A stretch of 64,000 bases of DNA from Dethiosulfatarculus sandiegensis (GCF_000931935.2 NZ_AZAC01000023.1:81090-145089), one strand, 5' to 3'; numbered from the stretch's first letter, positions 10,232-19,039 are shown. Made by a program: numbers and translations. Notes: generated from the letters alone by a model not told the origin.

Positions 10232-10259
10232 TTTTGACTCCGTCATGTGGTGTTCTTAA

Positions 10260-11315
10260 TTAAGCAGCGGCACTGACTTTTGCCTTTTTCTTAGCCCTAT
10301 AACTTTTATAGAGAGGCATTAAAAGAGACAATACAGACAATACCAGGAAAAAGGCGGAAATGGGCCTGGTTATAAAGAGGGTCAAATCATTTTCGCTCAT
10401 AAGGGCCCGGCAGAAATTAGATTCAGCCATGGGGCCCAGGATCACTCCCAGAATCATGGGAGCCAAGGGCAGTTTAATCTTGGCCATGGCATAGCCCATA
10501 AGGCCGAAAATAACTAACACCCAAATATCAAAGAACCTATTATGAATTGAAAAAGACCCCACACTGCAAAGAACCAGTATGGAAGGTATCAGGACATAAA
10601 GCGGAATCCTGGTAAGGCGCACAAAAATTTTGATCCCGTAAAGTTGCAGCCCCAGCATAAAGAAGTGGGGCACAAAACCGGCCAGGGTCCAAAGCCCGCT
10701 CACAGCCAGGCTATACTGGGTGGCGGCCGTGACGGTTCCAATAATCAAAATGGCAGGCAGCCCTTCCTTAAGCGCCTTGAACCCACCATAAAAATGGAAA
10801 AACGCCAGGCCGCAGAGATAGGCTGTGCCCCCCAGGAAAAACGCCGACCAGGAATGGCCAATGGCCGGAGCCGCTACCGATACAGCCGCGGGAAAGCCCA
10901 GGCCCATAAGCAACGGCCCCACCACTGCGATCGGCACCCCAAAACCTGCGACGCCTTGTAAAAAGGAGCTGAAGACCCAGCCCAAAATCAAAAGCTGGAT
11001 AATTCGGTTGCTGGTAAGCTTTTGAATTCCTTGCCCTATGGTTTCAATAGCCCCGGTATCCTGCACCACGTTGTAGAGCAGAAGAGCCATCCACACGATA
11101 TAAAGCACATAAATGGAGAGCAAAATCCCTTTGGTCTGAGCAAAGGCCAAAAGATTGGATCCTGCGCCGAAAAAGGCAACCGCCACTATTAAAGCGGTAA
11201 ACCAACCGGCTGCTCCGGCCCTACCGCCACCCCAGTTAAAGCCGATCATGAGGATCAGGACCACTGCAATGGGAGAAAATGCCAGCAACCACTTGAAAAG
11301 GAAGACGTAATCCAT
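10260..11315 (-). CDS. Short permease: lactate-permease-like N-terminus joined to TctA-like C-terminus
   Basis: This is a membrane protein of about 351 residues with roughly nine or ten hydrophobic segments. The first two thirds resemble the LctP/GlcA lactate permease family (DTGAIETIGQGI, FLQGVAGFGVPIAVVGPL, AIGHSW, CGLAFFHFYGG). From about residue 225 it resembles the C-terminus of TctA, the large permease of tripartite tricarboxylate transporters (FDIWVLVIFGLMGY, LAPMILGVILGPMAE, LFITRPISAFF). Both parent families are about 500 residues or more, so each half is partial. The LctP part also seems to lack about 30 residues after IGHSW. The reading frame is unbroken. The start is ATG 11315; a TTG at 11333 is possible. 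It lies 28 bases upstream of the gamma-glutamyltransferase. Function is uncertain; organic acid transport is the natural guess. Confidence 0.7.
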   Translation of the reverse strand: MDYVFLFKWLLAFSPIAVVLILMIGFNWGGGRAGAAGWFTALIVAVAFFGAGSNLLAFAQTKGILLSIYVLYIVWMALLLYNVVQDTGAIETIGQGIQKLTSNRIIQLLILGWVFSSFLQGVAGFGVPIAVVGPLLMGLGFPAAVSVAAPAIGHSWSAFFLGGTAYLCGLAFFHFYGGFKALKEGLPAILIIGTVTAATQYSLAVSGLWTLAGFVPHFFMLGLQLYGIKIFVRLTRIPLYVLIPSILVLCSVGSFSIHNRFFDIWVLVIFGLMGYAMAKIKLPLAPMILGVILGPMAESNFCRALMSENDLTLFITRPISAFFLVLSVLSLLMPLYKSYRAKKKAKVSAAA

Positions 11316-11520
11316 GATGAGGCGCCAAACCAAATTTTAATGATTGAATCAATTTAGCTTTTCGCGATGTCACCCCTAAAAGGACTGTTTTTTAGGCCGG
11401 CTATTTATTTTAATGCTGGAATTTGAAAAAGACTGAAAAGATTGATTGACATTCAGTGCAAGAACAGGGGAAACGCGTCCTTTGCCTGACGAAACTTATC
11501 AAACCACAGCTTAGTAAGAT

Positions 11521-11560
11521 AAAAATCCCTTACCCAAAGTTAAAAACCGGGCAAGGGATT
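11521..11560 (-). terminator. Intrinsic terminator of the methyltransferase gene
   Basis: AATCCCTTACCC (11524-11535) pairs with GGGCAAGGGATT (11549-11560) with one mismatch. On the minus strand it starts 11 bases after the methyltransferase stop and is followed by a T-run. Confidence 0.75.
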
Positions 11561-11570
11561 GGGCGGAAAA

Positions 11571-12137
11571 TCAAAATTTTTGGAATAAGGCCCGGCTTTT
11601 GGCTGGATTGGAGGAATCAGCCAGAAATTTAAATCCGGCGTCTTCGGCAAAACCTATGCATTGAAGGAATCTTTCTTTGGATACATGTCCCTTGGGTTCA
11701 ATAAAAAGGAGCTTGGCTCCGGTTTTAGTCACCTCGCCCACCTCCTGGAAGAAGGATTCAGCCGAAGGAACTTCATGGACCATGTGAAGGGCGCAGACAA
11801 AGTCAACGGTCCGGCCCAGGTCGGCTAAATTCTGGGAGTTGTCTGAAGCCAGCCTTAGCTCCAACCGATCGCTCAATCCGGCCCGGGACGCCCTGCGGGC
11901 CAGGCCGTCCAGCATGTTTTGCTGTACATCCACAGCCACAACCTTGCCCGAGGGGCCCACCATCCTGGCCAGGGGCAGGGTGAAAAAGCCCAGGGCGCAG
12001 CCGGTCTCCAGAACCGTCATACCCGGTTTCACATACGGCTCCAACATTGCTTTGGGGTTCTCCAATATTTTGCGCAAGGGATTGAGTAAAAAGGTGTAAC
12101 CAACCCATATGGGGCAGACTCTCTTCTTTTCAGCCAT
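11571..12137 (-). CDS. Class I SAM-dependent methyltransferase
   Basis: This protein of about 188 residues has the Rossmann SAM-binding motif I in VLETGCALGFFTLPLA and an acidic residue in VVAVDVQ that should bind the SAM ribose. A further motif, VDFVCALHMVHEVP, matches Methyltransf_11/25-type enzymes. The chosen ATG at 12137 gives an N-terminus MAEKKRVCPIW; the open frame extends upstream to 12233 but the extra 32 residues look non-coding and no better ribosome binding site exists there. It is monocistronic, with its own terminator. The substrate cannot be predicted. Small-molecule methylation is the usual role of such short relatives. Confidence 0.8.
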   Translation of the reverse strand: MAEKKRVCPIWVGYTFLLNPLRKILENPKAMLEPYVKPGMTVLETGCALGFFTLPLARMVGPSGKVVAVDVQQNMLDGLARRASRAGLSDRLELRLASDNSQNLADLGRTVDFVCALHMVHEVPSAESFFQEVGEVTKTGAKLLFIEPKGHVSKERFLQCIGFAEDAGFKFLADSSNPAKSRALFQKF

Positions 12138-12675
12138 GTGCGAATTCTTCTTTCTGTTAAATGCCGGCAGCTTCAAACACGAGCCTGGTTGCCGCTGGTT
12201 TCGGAATTTTTGAAAGCGCTCCGCGAGGATCAATATTTTAAGTTATAAATTTTCTTTATTTATTTAAACTTTATACCCACTCTAAGTGGCTGCATCCGGC
12301 AGGCAGGGACAGGCCCGAGCCTCAAACAAAAACCGTCTTCATAAATTATTTCAATAATAACATTTGGATATTTTAGAGATTACTTCTAATACCTTTTATA
12401 TCACAGTCGTACGCAAGCACTTTTCAGTTACAGTGCAAAAGGGAGGCCTCGCATGCCGTTATTAAACAAGATACTTGCAAAGGAGTGAATCATATCTGCC
12501 CCGACTTCACTCAGAAAAATTTTCTTTTCATAGAAATCTTGTTCACTTAAAAGACCTGTTCTTATATCTACATTCCCTTTTATCTTTGGAGAATTACAGA
12601 AAAAAGCCTTGCGGCCTCCGGGCGGATTGACGCCCCGATTGCCAGGCAAGGGCCTGAAATGTCATAAATAACATA
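12138..12675. other. Intergenic region between divergent genes, no gene seen
   Basis: This region lies between the start of the methyltransferase (minus) and the promoter of the GntR regulator (plus). It is AT-rich in its middle (about 12240-12420). A 73-codon minus-strand frame at 12428-12649 has no ribosome binding site or recognisable content, and I do not call it. Promoters for both flanking genes should be here. Confidence 0.4.
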
Positions 12676-12709
12676 TTGACAATATACACTGTGTATATTG
12701 TATGTATAT
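12676..12709 (+). promoter_or_regulatory. Promoter with perfect palindromic operator before the GntR gene
   Basis: A TTGACA box (12676-12681) overlaps a 19-base perfect palindrome AATATACAC-T-GTGTATATT (12681-12699). The likely -10 lies just after it (TATGTA at 12701-12706, spacer 19). A palindrome between the two promoter boxes of a GntR-family gene is where an autorepressor would bind. It also shows that the in-frame ATG at 12702 is inside the promoter and cannot be the start. Confidence 0.65.
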
Positions 12710-12737
12710 CGCAGTGCGCGGTGTGAGGGATGACAAC

Positions 12738-13511
12738 ATGGAACACATTGATCTGGGTTATTGGGTCAACTCATTTATCAAGAACGGAAACTTTTCCGAC
12801 AAACATGCCGCTCTGTACATGAGCGAAGCAGCTTATAGAAATATTTATAAAAAGATTGTTACGCTGGAATACGGCCCCGGCCAGATACTGAACGAGAAGG
12901 ATCTGATCAAAGAGTTGAAATTGGGACGCACTCCCATAAGGGAGGCGGTTCGCAGCCTGGCCTCCAACGGTATTGTGGAGCTGCACCCCAGCAAGGCCAT
13001 TTTGGTGAAGCCCATCACCATCCAAAACACCAAGGCCCTTTTCAGTGCCATGGATGTCCTGGAGCAAAGTATTGCCAGGAACATTTACCTGCATGACCTG
13101 GACAAGGAACTGGATTTGATGAAAAAGGCCCAGGAGGCCATGAAAAAATCGGTCCGGGAAAAAAGGCTTTTCGAGATACTCATGGCCAACCATGTCTTTC
13201 ACATGGCTTTTTACCATGCCTCGCGCAACGAGTACCTGATCTATGGGCTTAAAAGGGTGCGTTTTGAGGCTGAACGCCTGGGTTTCATCTCATTTAGCGT
13301 GGAGATATTCAAAGATCAACCCGTGGAGGAGCTTTACCAAATTTTGATCGCAGACCACCAGGAGATCATGAATCTTCTGGCCCAAAAAGACTTCCCCAAA
13401 CTGCAGGAGGCGATCTTTAAGCACAACCGCACCTTCCGGAAAAGAATATTGGAGTATCTCTCGCCAGAAGGCGGTTTCCAGGGGACCAAAGACTGGCTGA
13501 TAAGCGATTAA
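12738..13511 (+). CDS. GntR-family transcriptional regulator (FCD type)
   Basis: This is a regulator of about 257 residues. The N-terminal winged helix has the GntR pattern KKIVTLEYGPGQILNEKDL, then LGRTPIREAVRSLASNGIVEL. The C-terminal all-helical ligand domain fits the FCD subfamily, with conserved acidic and His residues (MANHVFHMAFY, ADHQEIMNLL) that usually bind a metal and a carboxylate effector. The ATG at 12738 is chosen because GAGGGA precedes it. The usual role of this subfamily is control of organic acid catabolism, and the genes that follow (AOR 2, Fe-S protein, TRAP transporter) are the obvious targets. That link is inferred from position. Confidence 0.88.
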   Translation: MEHIDLGYWVNSFIKNGNFSDKHAALYMSEAAYRNIYKKIVTLEYGPGQILNEKDLIKELKLGRTPIREAVRSLASNGIVELHPSKAILVKPITIQNTKALFSAMDVLEQSIARNIYLHDLDKELDLMKKAQEAMKKSVREKRLFEILMANHVFHMAFYHASRNEYLIYGLKRVRFEAERLGFISFSVEIFKDQPVEELYQILIADHQEIMNLLAQKDFPKLQEAIFKHNRTFRKRILEYLSPEGGFQGTKDWLISD

Positions 13512-13548
13512 CAGGCTCTCCTTAAACAGATTGCAAAGTGGGGCAGAT

Positions 13549-13594
13549 ATACCCCTAAAATCGGAGATTTTAGGGGGACGAATGGCGGCGAGGC
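13549..13594 (+). repeat. Dispersed hairpin repeat, copy 1
   Basis: CCCCTAAAATC (13552-13562) and GATTTTAGGGG (13566-13576) form a perfect 11-bp stem with a 3-base loop, followed by CGAATGGCGGC. A close copy in the opposite orientation occurs at 19150-19191. It lies between the GntR gene and AOR 2 and may also act as a terminator. Confidence 0.65.
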
Positions 13595-13704
13595 ATATGA
13601 CATAGCCTTGAAAAATAAACGATATAAGCACGTTGTAAAAAACCTTTTTCATCAACTTGGCTATTTAAAAGGCCAGTTGGGGCAAATCAAAGGAAACAGG
13701 ACTC

Positions 13705-15627
13705 ATGGCCTTTGGCTACGCGGGAAAAACAGCCTTTATTGACCTGACCCGGCAAAAAATAGATCTGACCGAAACCGAAGAATATCTTTCCTGGGTCGGC
13801 GGACGCGGCATCAACCAAAAGCTGCTTTTTTCTGCGTTAAAGCCCGACACCCATCCCCTTGACCCCGAGAACACCATAATTTTGGGATCGGGTCCCCTGG
13901 TGGGAACCCTGGCCCCCACAGCCTGCCGCCTTGCGGTTGAATTTAAAAACGTCATAACCGGAGGGCTGGGTTCAAGCAACGGCGGCGGTCATTTCGCAGC
14001 TGAGATGAAGTTCGCGGGCTTTGATCATCTGGTCATAACCGGCCGTGCGGCCTCGCCTGTTTATCTTTTTGTTCAGGACGGAAAGGTTTTCTTCCAAGAC
14101 GCCGAAGCTCTCTGGGGGCAAAGCACCTGGGACACCGAGGTCTTCATTCAAAAAGCCTTGAATGACCCCAATATAAGAACCCTGACTATAGGGCCGGGCG
14201 GAGAAAACCTGGTCAAGTTCGCTTGCCTGATTGTGGACCGGGGGCGGGCCATAGGATATGGAGGCGCGGGCGCTGTCTTTGGCAGTAAAAACTTAAAGGC
14301 AGTGGCGGTCCGCGGCAGGCTCGGGCTGAAGGCGGCACACCCTGAAGCCCTTATCCAAGAAGTGAAACGCTACCATGAAGAAGTGATAAACCAAAGCGGT
14401 TTCGCCAAGGTCTACCGCCAGGGAGGCACCTTGCTGGGCTATTTGGGACCCAAGGAAAAACGCCCCCATGCGGTGCGCAACATGTCGGACGAATTCTGGC
14501 CCGACGAAAAAATAGAAAAAATACTTCAGGATAAATTCGAACCCAGACAAAAGGCCCTAAGATCCTGCTTTGGCTGTCCCTACCACGGCAGCCGCATCTA
14601 TGAAATCAACCATCTTAAATGCGAAGGCATCCAGGCCAACACCTGGCGGGCCTTTGCCTCCAACCTGGGCATCACAGACCCCGACAAAATGCTGGAGATT
14701 CATGCCAAGGCCAACCTTAACGGGATCGACGGCGATCATCTTTCTGCGGTCATGGCCTGGGCGGTTGAGTGCTTTGAGAATGGAATCATCAGCCAGAACG
14801 AAACCGACGGGCTGGAGCTTAAATGGGGGAATGCAGACGCCCTAAGCCTTTTGGCGGATCGCATCGTCGCCCATACCGGCTTTGGCAAAGTTTTAAGCCA
14901 AGGCCTTAGCCAGGCAACCCATATCCTGGGCAGGGGCTCCCACAAACTGGCCACCACAAGTCATAAAAACGCGCTGATGGAAGCAGGCATGCGCTCCCAT
15001 CGGGCCTGGGCGCTCGGCATACTGACCAGCACCAAGGGCGGCGGGCACCTGCGCGGAGCACCGGCCGTGGAATTTAAATGGACAGACGCAGAAGACGATG
15101 AATCCATCTTTGGCCTGCCCAGCCCATCCTCTGCGGGCTGTTACAGGGACAAGGCCTCTTTAGTTGTGATGTTTGAAAGATACAAGGCTGTTATCGACAT
15201 GATGGGGCTTTGTTATCTGCCGAGTATGTGGATGGACCTCTCGCTCTTCGTGCCTCGCCAGATCGCCTCCTTTTACAACCTGGTCACTGGAAGAGATCTT
15301 AGCGCCGAGGCGCTTTTGGATGTCGGCGAAAAGATCCAGGTAAGTGAAACCATCTTCAACCTGCTCCATGCCGGTTTCGGGCGGGCGGATTGTCTGCCCC
15401 CGGTCCGGCTTCTACAAGAACCGGTGAGCAAAGGCATTTTCAAGGGCGAAAAAATAGATATGGAGCAGTTCAGCACCATGCTGGACGAATATTACCGGTT
15501 TCGAAACTGGGACCAGGTTACCGGCTGGCCTTTCAAGGAAACCGCCCTTGAACATGGGCTCCATGAGCAGGTGGACGCAGTGGAGCAGGCGGGAAGACGG
15601 CTCCCGCTGAAAAAAAGCGCCCGATAA
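13705..15627 (+). CDS. Aldehyde:ferredoxin oxidoreductase family protein (AOR 2)
   Basis: This is a 640-residue member of the AOR family. The N-terminal cofactor domain has WVGGRGINQKLL and GGLGSSNGGGHFAAEMKFAG. The expected [4Fe-4S] site reads CFGCPYHG, so the third Cys of the usual C-x2-C-x3-C is replaced by Gly; a later Cys lies in MMGLCYLPS. An extra Cys (HLKCEG) lies about 16 residues further on. The start has AAGGAAA about nine bases upstream. It is followed by a small two-cluster Fe-S protein and a TRAP transporter, and preceded by a GntR regulator, so it probably oxidises an imported carbonyl or carboxylate-derived compound. The two AOR proteins of this window are only distantly alike. 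Confidence 0.88.
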   Translation: MAFGYAGKTAFIDLTRQKIDLTETEEYLSWVGGRGINQKLLFSALKPDTHPLDPENTIILGSGPLVGTLAPTACRLAVEFKNVITGGLGSSNGGGHFAAEMKFAGFDHLVITGRAASPVYLFVQDGKVFFQDAEALWGQSTWDTEVFIQKALNDPNIRTLTIGPGGENLVKFACLIVDRGRAIGYGGAGAVFGSKNLKAVAVRGRLGLKAAHPEALIQEVKRYHEEVINQSGFAKVYRQGGTLLGYLGPKEKRPHAVRNMSDEFWPDEKIEKILQDKFEPRQKALRSCFGCPYHGSRIYEINHLKCEGIQANTWRAFASNLGITDPDKMLEIHAKANLNGIDGDHLSAVMAWAVECFENGIISQNETDGLELKWGNADALSLLADRIVAHTGFGKVLSQGLSQATHILGRGSHKLATTSHKNALMEAGMRSHRAWALGILTSTKGGGHLRGAPAVEFKWTDAEDDESIFGLPSPSSAGCYRDKASLVVMFERYKAVIDMMGLCYLPSMWMDLSLFVPRQIASFYNLVTGRDLSAEALLDVGEKIQVSETIFNLLHAGFGRADCLPPVRLLQEPVSKGIFKGEKIDMEQFSTMLDEYYRFRNWDQVTGWPFKETALEHGLHEQVDAVEQAGRRLPLKKSAR

Positions 15628-15689
15628 ATCGCACAAAGGCCAAAAACCTTCATCAATTGACCCTTTACCCCAACTAAAAGAAGTAAACC

Positions 15690-15980
15690 ATGTTGACAAG
15701 TCAAACCAAGCGGACAACCGATACTGCCGATAAACCCACAAAAACCATACAGATAACTATAAAACCCGGGATTTGTGTCGGCTGCCGCATCTGCGAACTG
15801 GCTTGTTCCCTTTCTCAAAAAAACCTCTTCAACCCCCAGGAATCAAACATCCTGGTTCACATCACTGAAACCGGGGAAGTAGAGCTTGAAATTGTACAAG
15901 AGTGCTCTTGCGTGGGGGGAAGGGCTTATTGTGCGGAGCTTTGTCCTGTGGATGCCTTGCAGGCTGATCCGGGCGACTGA
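15690..15980 (+). CDS. Ferredoxin-like Fe-S protein, probable AOR electron partner
   Basis: This is a 96-residue protein with a polar N-terminal tail of about 20 residues and then two Cys clusters: CVGCRICELAC (C-x2-C-x2-C-x3-C) and CSCVGGRAYCAELCP (C-x1-C-x6-C-x3-CP). The arrangement resembles the small electron-transfer subunits next to some AOR enzymes and the HycB-like ferredoxins. It starts 62 bases after AOR 2 with an AAGAAG site upstream. It most likely takes electrons from AOR 2. It is not a plain 2[4Fe-4S] ferredoxin because the second cluster is irregular. Confidence 0.8.
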   Translation: MLTSQTKRTTDTADKPTKTIQITIKPGICVGCRICELACSLSQKNLFNPQESNILVHITETGEVELEIVQECSCVGGRAYCAELCPVDALQADPGD

Positions 15981-16019
15981 CCCTCGTATGGAACTACCAC
16001 TTGTTTACGGAGGTGCACT

Positions 16020-17012
16020 GTGAAAAAACTTTTACTGGCATGCATGACAGCCCTTTTGGCCACAGGCCTGCTAATGGGTTCAGCCATGGCCAAAACCACA
16101 TGGAACGCCAATATCGCCTGGCCGCCAAAGAACCACCACAGTCAAGCCATGATCGAGTTCGCCGATCAGGTGAAAAATGCCACCAACGGTGAGCTGGAGA
16201 TTATCGTCAACCTGGGAGGCGCCCTGGGCTACAAGGGTCCGGAACTGCTCAAGGCAGTGCGGGACGGACTTTTGCCTGTCTCGGATATGGTCATAAGCGC
16301 TGTGGCCGGTGACGCCAAGATTTTTCAGATTGTCACCCTGCCCTTTTTGTGCCGTGACCTTGAAGACGCCAAACGCTTAACCCAGATAGCCAGGCCCTAC
16401 TTTGACAAGGCCGCTGCCAAATGGAACCAGAAGATACTCTATATTGCCCCCTGGCCCCCCACCGGCCTGTGGAGCAAAGACAAAATCTTGAAAATCGAAG
16501 ACATCAAGGGTCACAAGGTCAGAACTTATGACAAAAACGGCGCCCTTTTAATCAAAAACCTCGACGCGACTCCCTATGCCCTGCCCTTTTCGGAAGTCTA
16601 CTCCTCCCTGGCCACGGGCTTGATCGACTCGGTGATCACCTCCACCACCACGGCGGTTGACGGCAAATTCTGGGAAGTGCTGAACAACTTTGAGAGATTT
16701 AACATCACCATCGCCACCAACATGGTCAATGTGAACCTTCGCGCCTTTAACAAACTGGACAAAAAGACCCAGGAAGCCTTGATCGCCGCAGGCAAGGCAA
16801 TGGAAGAAAAAATCTGGGGCAAGGTCGCGGCCCTGGATAAGGAAAAGGAGGCTCTTTGCAACCAAAAGGGCATCACCAGTGTGCCGGTCTCCCCGCAGAT
16901 CTTAGAGGGCCTTAAAAAAGCCAGCATGTCCATACACAAAGAATGGCTCAAGAGCGCACCCGCCGACGCGGTTAAGATTTACGAGGAATTCACCAAAAAA
17001 TCCGGCAAATAA
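16020..17012 (+). CDS. dctP: TRAP transporter substrate-binding protein (DctP family)
   Basis: This is a 330-residue periplasmic binding protein. It has a clear Sec signal peptide (KKLLLACMTALLATGLL, then SAMA as cleavage region). The GTG start at 16020 follows GGAGG with good spacing. The mature part has the DctP family pattern with a Gly-rich start (GGALGYKGPELLKAVRDG), VRTYDKNG around the conserved Arg that binds a carboxylate, and PFSEVYSSLATGLIDSV. It delivers substrate to the DctQM membrane proteins encoded next. The ligand is unknown; organic acids are the family norm. Confidence 0.93.
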   Translation: MKKLLLACMTALLATGLLMGSAMAKTTWNANIAWPPKNHHSQAMIEFADQVKNATNGELEIIVNLGGALGYKGPELLKAVRDGLLPVSDMVISAVAGDAKIFQIVTLPFLCRDLEDAKRLTQIARPYFDKAAAKWNQKILYIAPWPPTGLWSKDKILKIEDIKGHKVRTYDKNGALLIKNLDATPYALPFSEVYSSLATGLIDSVITSTTTAVDGKFWEVLNNFERFNITIATNMVNVNLRAFNKLDKKTQEALIAAGKAMEEKIWGKVAALDKEKEALCNQKGITSVPVSPQILEGLKKASMSIHKEWLKSAPADAVKIYEEFTKKSGK

Positions 17013-17096
17013 GAATCTTTAATTAATTCAATTTTCTGCCTGGAAAGGCTATTAGCGCCTTTTCAGGCAGGCTGATAAAAAGAAGGCGAACCAGCC

Positions 17097-17633
17097 ATGA
17101 AGCCCCTGATCCATTTTATAGACAAGCTTAGCCAGTTGGGAGGATATGCCGCCGGGGTCATGACCTGTTTGGGTCTGGCCATTGTCCTGGTGGAGATTGT
17201 CGCCCGCAGCCTGTTTGACGCCACCATCTACATCACCGATGAATACTCGGGCTACCTCATGTGCGGTCTGGCCTTTTGTGGCCTGGCCTACACCTTTAAG
17301 GAAAAAGGCCATATCCGCATGGTTTTCATTTACAAAAGCCTGAAAAACCGCGCGCGCCTGTTTCTGGAGCTGTGCTGTTTGGGCGCGGGATTGATCTTTT
17401 GCATTTTCCTGACCTACCATAGCGGCTTATTTTTCTGGGATTCAGTGGTAAGCGGCTCTCAATCCATGCAGATAACCGAGACATATCTGGCCATCCCCCA
17501 ATTCTTTATGCCCCTGGGGTCTTTTATTCTCACCTTGCAGCTGGCAGCCGGGCTCGTGAGGGGCCTGCTTGTTCTGAAAGGTGAAATGCCTGAGAGTGAA
17601 CTAATTGAAATAGCCGAAGATCTGGGCAGATAA
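17097..17633 (+). CDS. dctQ: TRAP transporter small membrane subunit (DctQ)
   Basis: This is a 178-residue protein with four predicted transmembrane helices (about residues 18-38, 53-71, 90-112 and 135-158) and the DctQ-type pattern YLMCGLAFCGLAYTFKEKGHIRM between TM2 and the next loop. It forms the membrane complex with DctM and is essential for transport in this family. The gene is between dctP and dctM, 84 and 45 bases from each. The start has AAGG a little upstream of the ATG. Confidence 0.9.
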   Translation: MKPLIHFIDKLSQLGGYAAGVMTCLGLAIVLVEIVARSLFDATIYITDEYSGYLMCGLAFCGLAYTFKEKGHIRMVFIYKSLKNRARLFLELCCLGAGLIFCIFLTYHSGLFFWDSVVSGSQSMQITETYLAIPQFFMPLGSFILTLQLAAGLVRGLLVLKGEMPESELIEIAEDLGR

Positions 17634-17678
17634 AGGCCGGCGGCAAAGAAAAACCAATGCAGGACATGAGAGAATAAA

Positions 17679-18986
17679 ATGGATTTGTTTACTGTTTCGC
17701 TTACCTTGGCCGGGCTGCTGGCTGTGTTTCTCGGCGGTTCTTTGTGGATCGGCATCTCCCTTTTTTCGGTGGGTTCCTTTGGCCTGATTTTATTCACGGA
17801 CCTTCCGGCTGGCTCTATTTTGGCCAATGCCATCTGGAACAATACCAGCGGCTCGGCCATGTTGGCCTTGCCCATGTTTATCTGGATGGGTGAGATCCTG
17901 TTCCGCAGCAAAATATCCCAAAACCTGTTTAACGGCCTGGCCCCCTGGATGGACTCCATTCCCGGCAGGCTTATCCATGTAAACGTGTTTGCCTGCACCT
18001 TCTTTGCGGCGGTCAGCGGGTCCTCAGCCGCGACCACCGCCACTGTGGGCAAGATCACGGTCCCCGAACTCTCCGCACGCGGCTATGACTACAACATGTC
18101 CATCGGCTCCCTGGCCGGTGCGGGCACCTTGGGTTTTCTGATCCCTCCCAGCATGATGATGCTGGTTTACGGCATAATCGGGGATGTAAGCATCGGCAAG
18201 CTCTTCATAGGCGGGTTGCTGCCGGGAGTTTTGATTGCAAGCCTGTTCAGCGTTTACACGGTTACCCGCTGCCTGATAAACCCCGCTCTGGCCCCGGCCA
18301 ACAAAGACAAATACACCTGGGGTCAGAGGGTTAGGGCCCTGCCCCAGATAGCGCCTGTGGCGATTATGATCGGCGTTGTCCTGGGCAGCATTTACACCGG
18401 CTGGGCAACTCCCACAGAGGCCGGGGTGGTTGGCGTGGCAGGGTCTCTCTTCTTTGCGGCGATCACCAAAAGCCTGAACTGGCGGGTCTTCAAGGACAGC
18501 CTCATGGGCTCTGTCAAAACCACGGCCATGATCATGCTCATAGTCATGGGCGCGGCCTATCTCTCAGTGGTGGTTGGCTACCTGGGCATAACCCGCCACT
18601 TGAGCCAATATGTGACCTCTTTGGGGCTCTCGCCCTACCTGCTTATCTTCATCCTCTCCATCACCTATATGGGCATGGGCTGTTTGATCGACGGCTTTTC
18701 CATGATCGTCATGACCACACCCATTGTATTGCCCTTGATCAAGGCTGCGGGCTTTGACCCTATCTGGTTTGGCGTCTACATTGTAATGATGATAGAGCTG
18801 GCCCAGGTCACTCCGCCGGTAGGCTTTAATCTTTTTGTGATAAGCAGCTTAAATAACGATGATATCCTGGCCATTGCCAAATCTTCGGCCCCGTTTTTCC
18901 TTTTGCTTTGCCTGGCCACGGCCTTGATAACCATATTCCCCGAGGTGGTCCTGGTCTTGCCCAACAAAATGATCGGGGCGTATTAA
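17679..18986 (+). CDS. dctM: TRAP transporter large permease (DctM)
   Basis: This is a 435-residue permease with about twelve transmembrane segments. The family patterns AVSGSSAATTATVG, LAGAGTLGFLIPPSMMM and GWATPTEAGVVGVAGSLF are present, as is PVGFNLFVI near the C-terminus. DctM carries the Na+-coupled transport path. It ends the dctPQM set, which is probably co-transcribed with AOR 2 and the Fe-S protein. A hairpin follows about 30 bases downstream. Confidence 0.94.
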   Translation: MDLFTVSLTLAGLLAVFLGGSLWIGISLFSVGSFGLILFTDLPAGSILANAIWNNTSGSAMLALPMFIWMGEILFRSKISQNLFNGLAPWMDSIPGRLIHVNVFACTFFAAVSGSSAATTATVGKITVPELSARGYDYNMSIGSLAGAGTLGFLIPPSMMMLVYGIIGDVSIGKLFIGGLLPGVLIASLFSVYTVTRCLINPALAPANKDKYTWGQRVRALPQIAPVAIMIGVVLGSIYTGWATPTEAGVVGVAGSLFFAAITKSLNWRVFKDSLMGSVKTTAMIMLIVMGAAYLSVVVGYLGITRHLSQYVTSLGLSPYLLIFILSITYMGMGCLIDGFSMIVMTTPIVLPLIKAAGFDPIWFGVYIVMMIELAQVTPPVGFNLFVISSLNNDDILAIAKSSAPFFLLLCLATALITIFPEVVLVLPNKMIGAY

Positions 18987-19016
18987 CTCGCACTTGAAAA
19001 CCGCATCTCATGCTTC

Positions 19017-19039
19017 GGGCCCGGCTTTTCGCCGGGCCC
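19017..19039 (+). terminator. Hairpin after the TRAP operon
   Basis: A perfect 9-bp GC-rich stem with a TTTTC loop lies 30 bases after dctM. No strong T-run follows it. The same 20-base core recurs at 19229. Confidence 0.6.

Noticed and set aside
12428..12649. A 73-codon minus-strand frame upstream of the GntR gene
   Set aside because: No ribosome binding site, no family resemblance, and it lies in a divergent promoter region.
12702..12737. Upstream ATG at 12702 as start of the GntR gene
   Set aside because: It lies within the promoter and palindrome; ATG 12738 has a good GAGGGA site.
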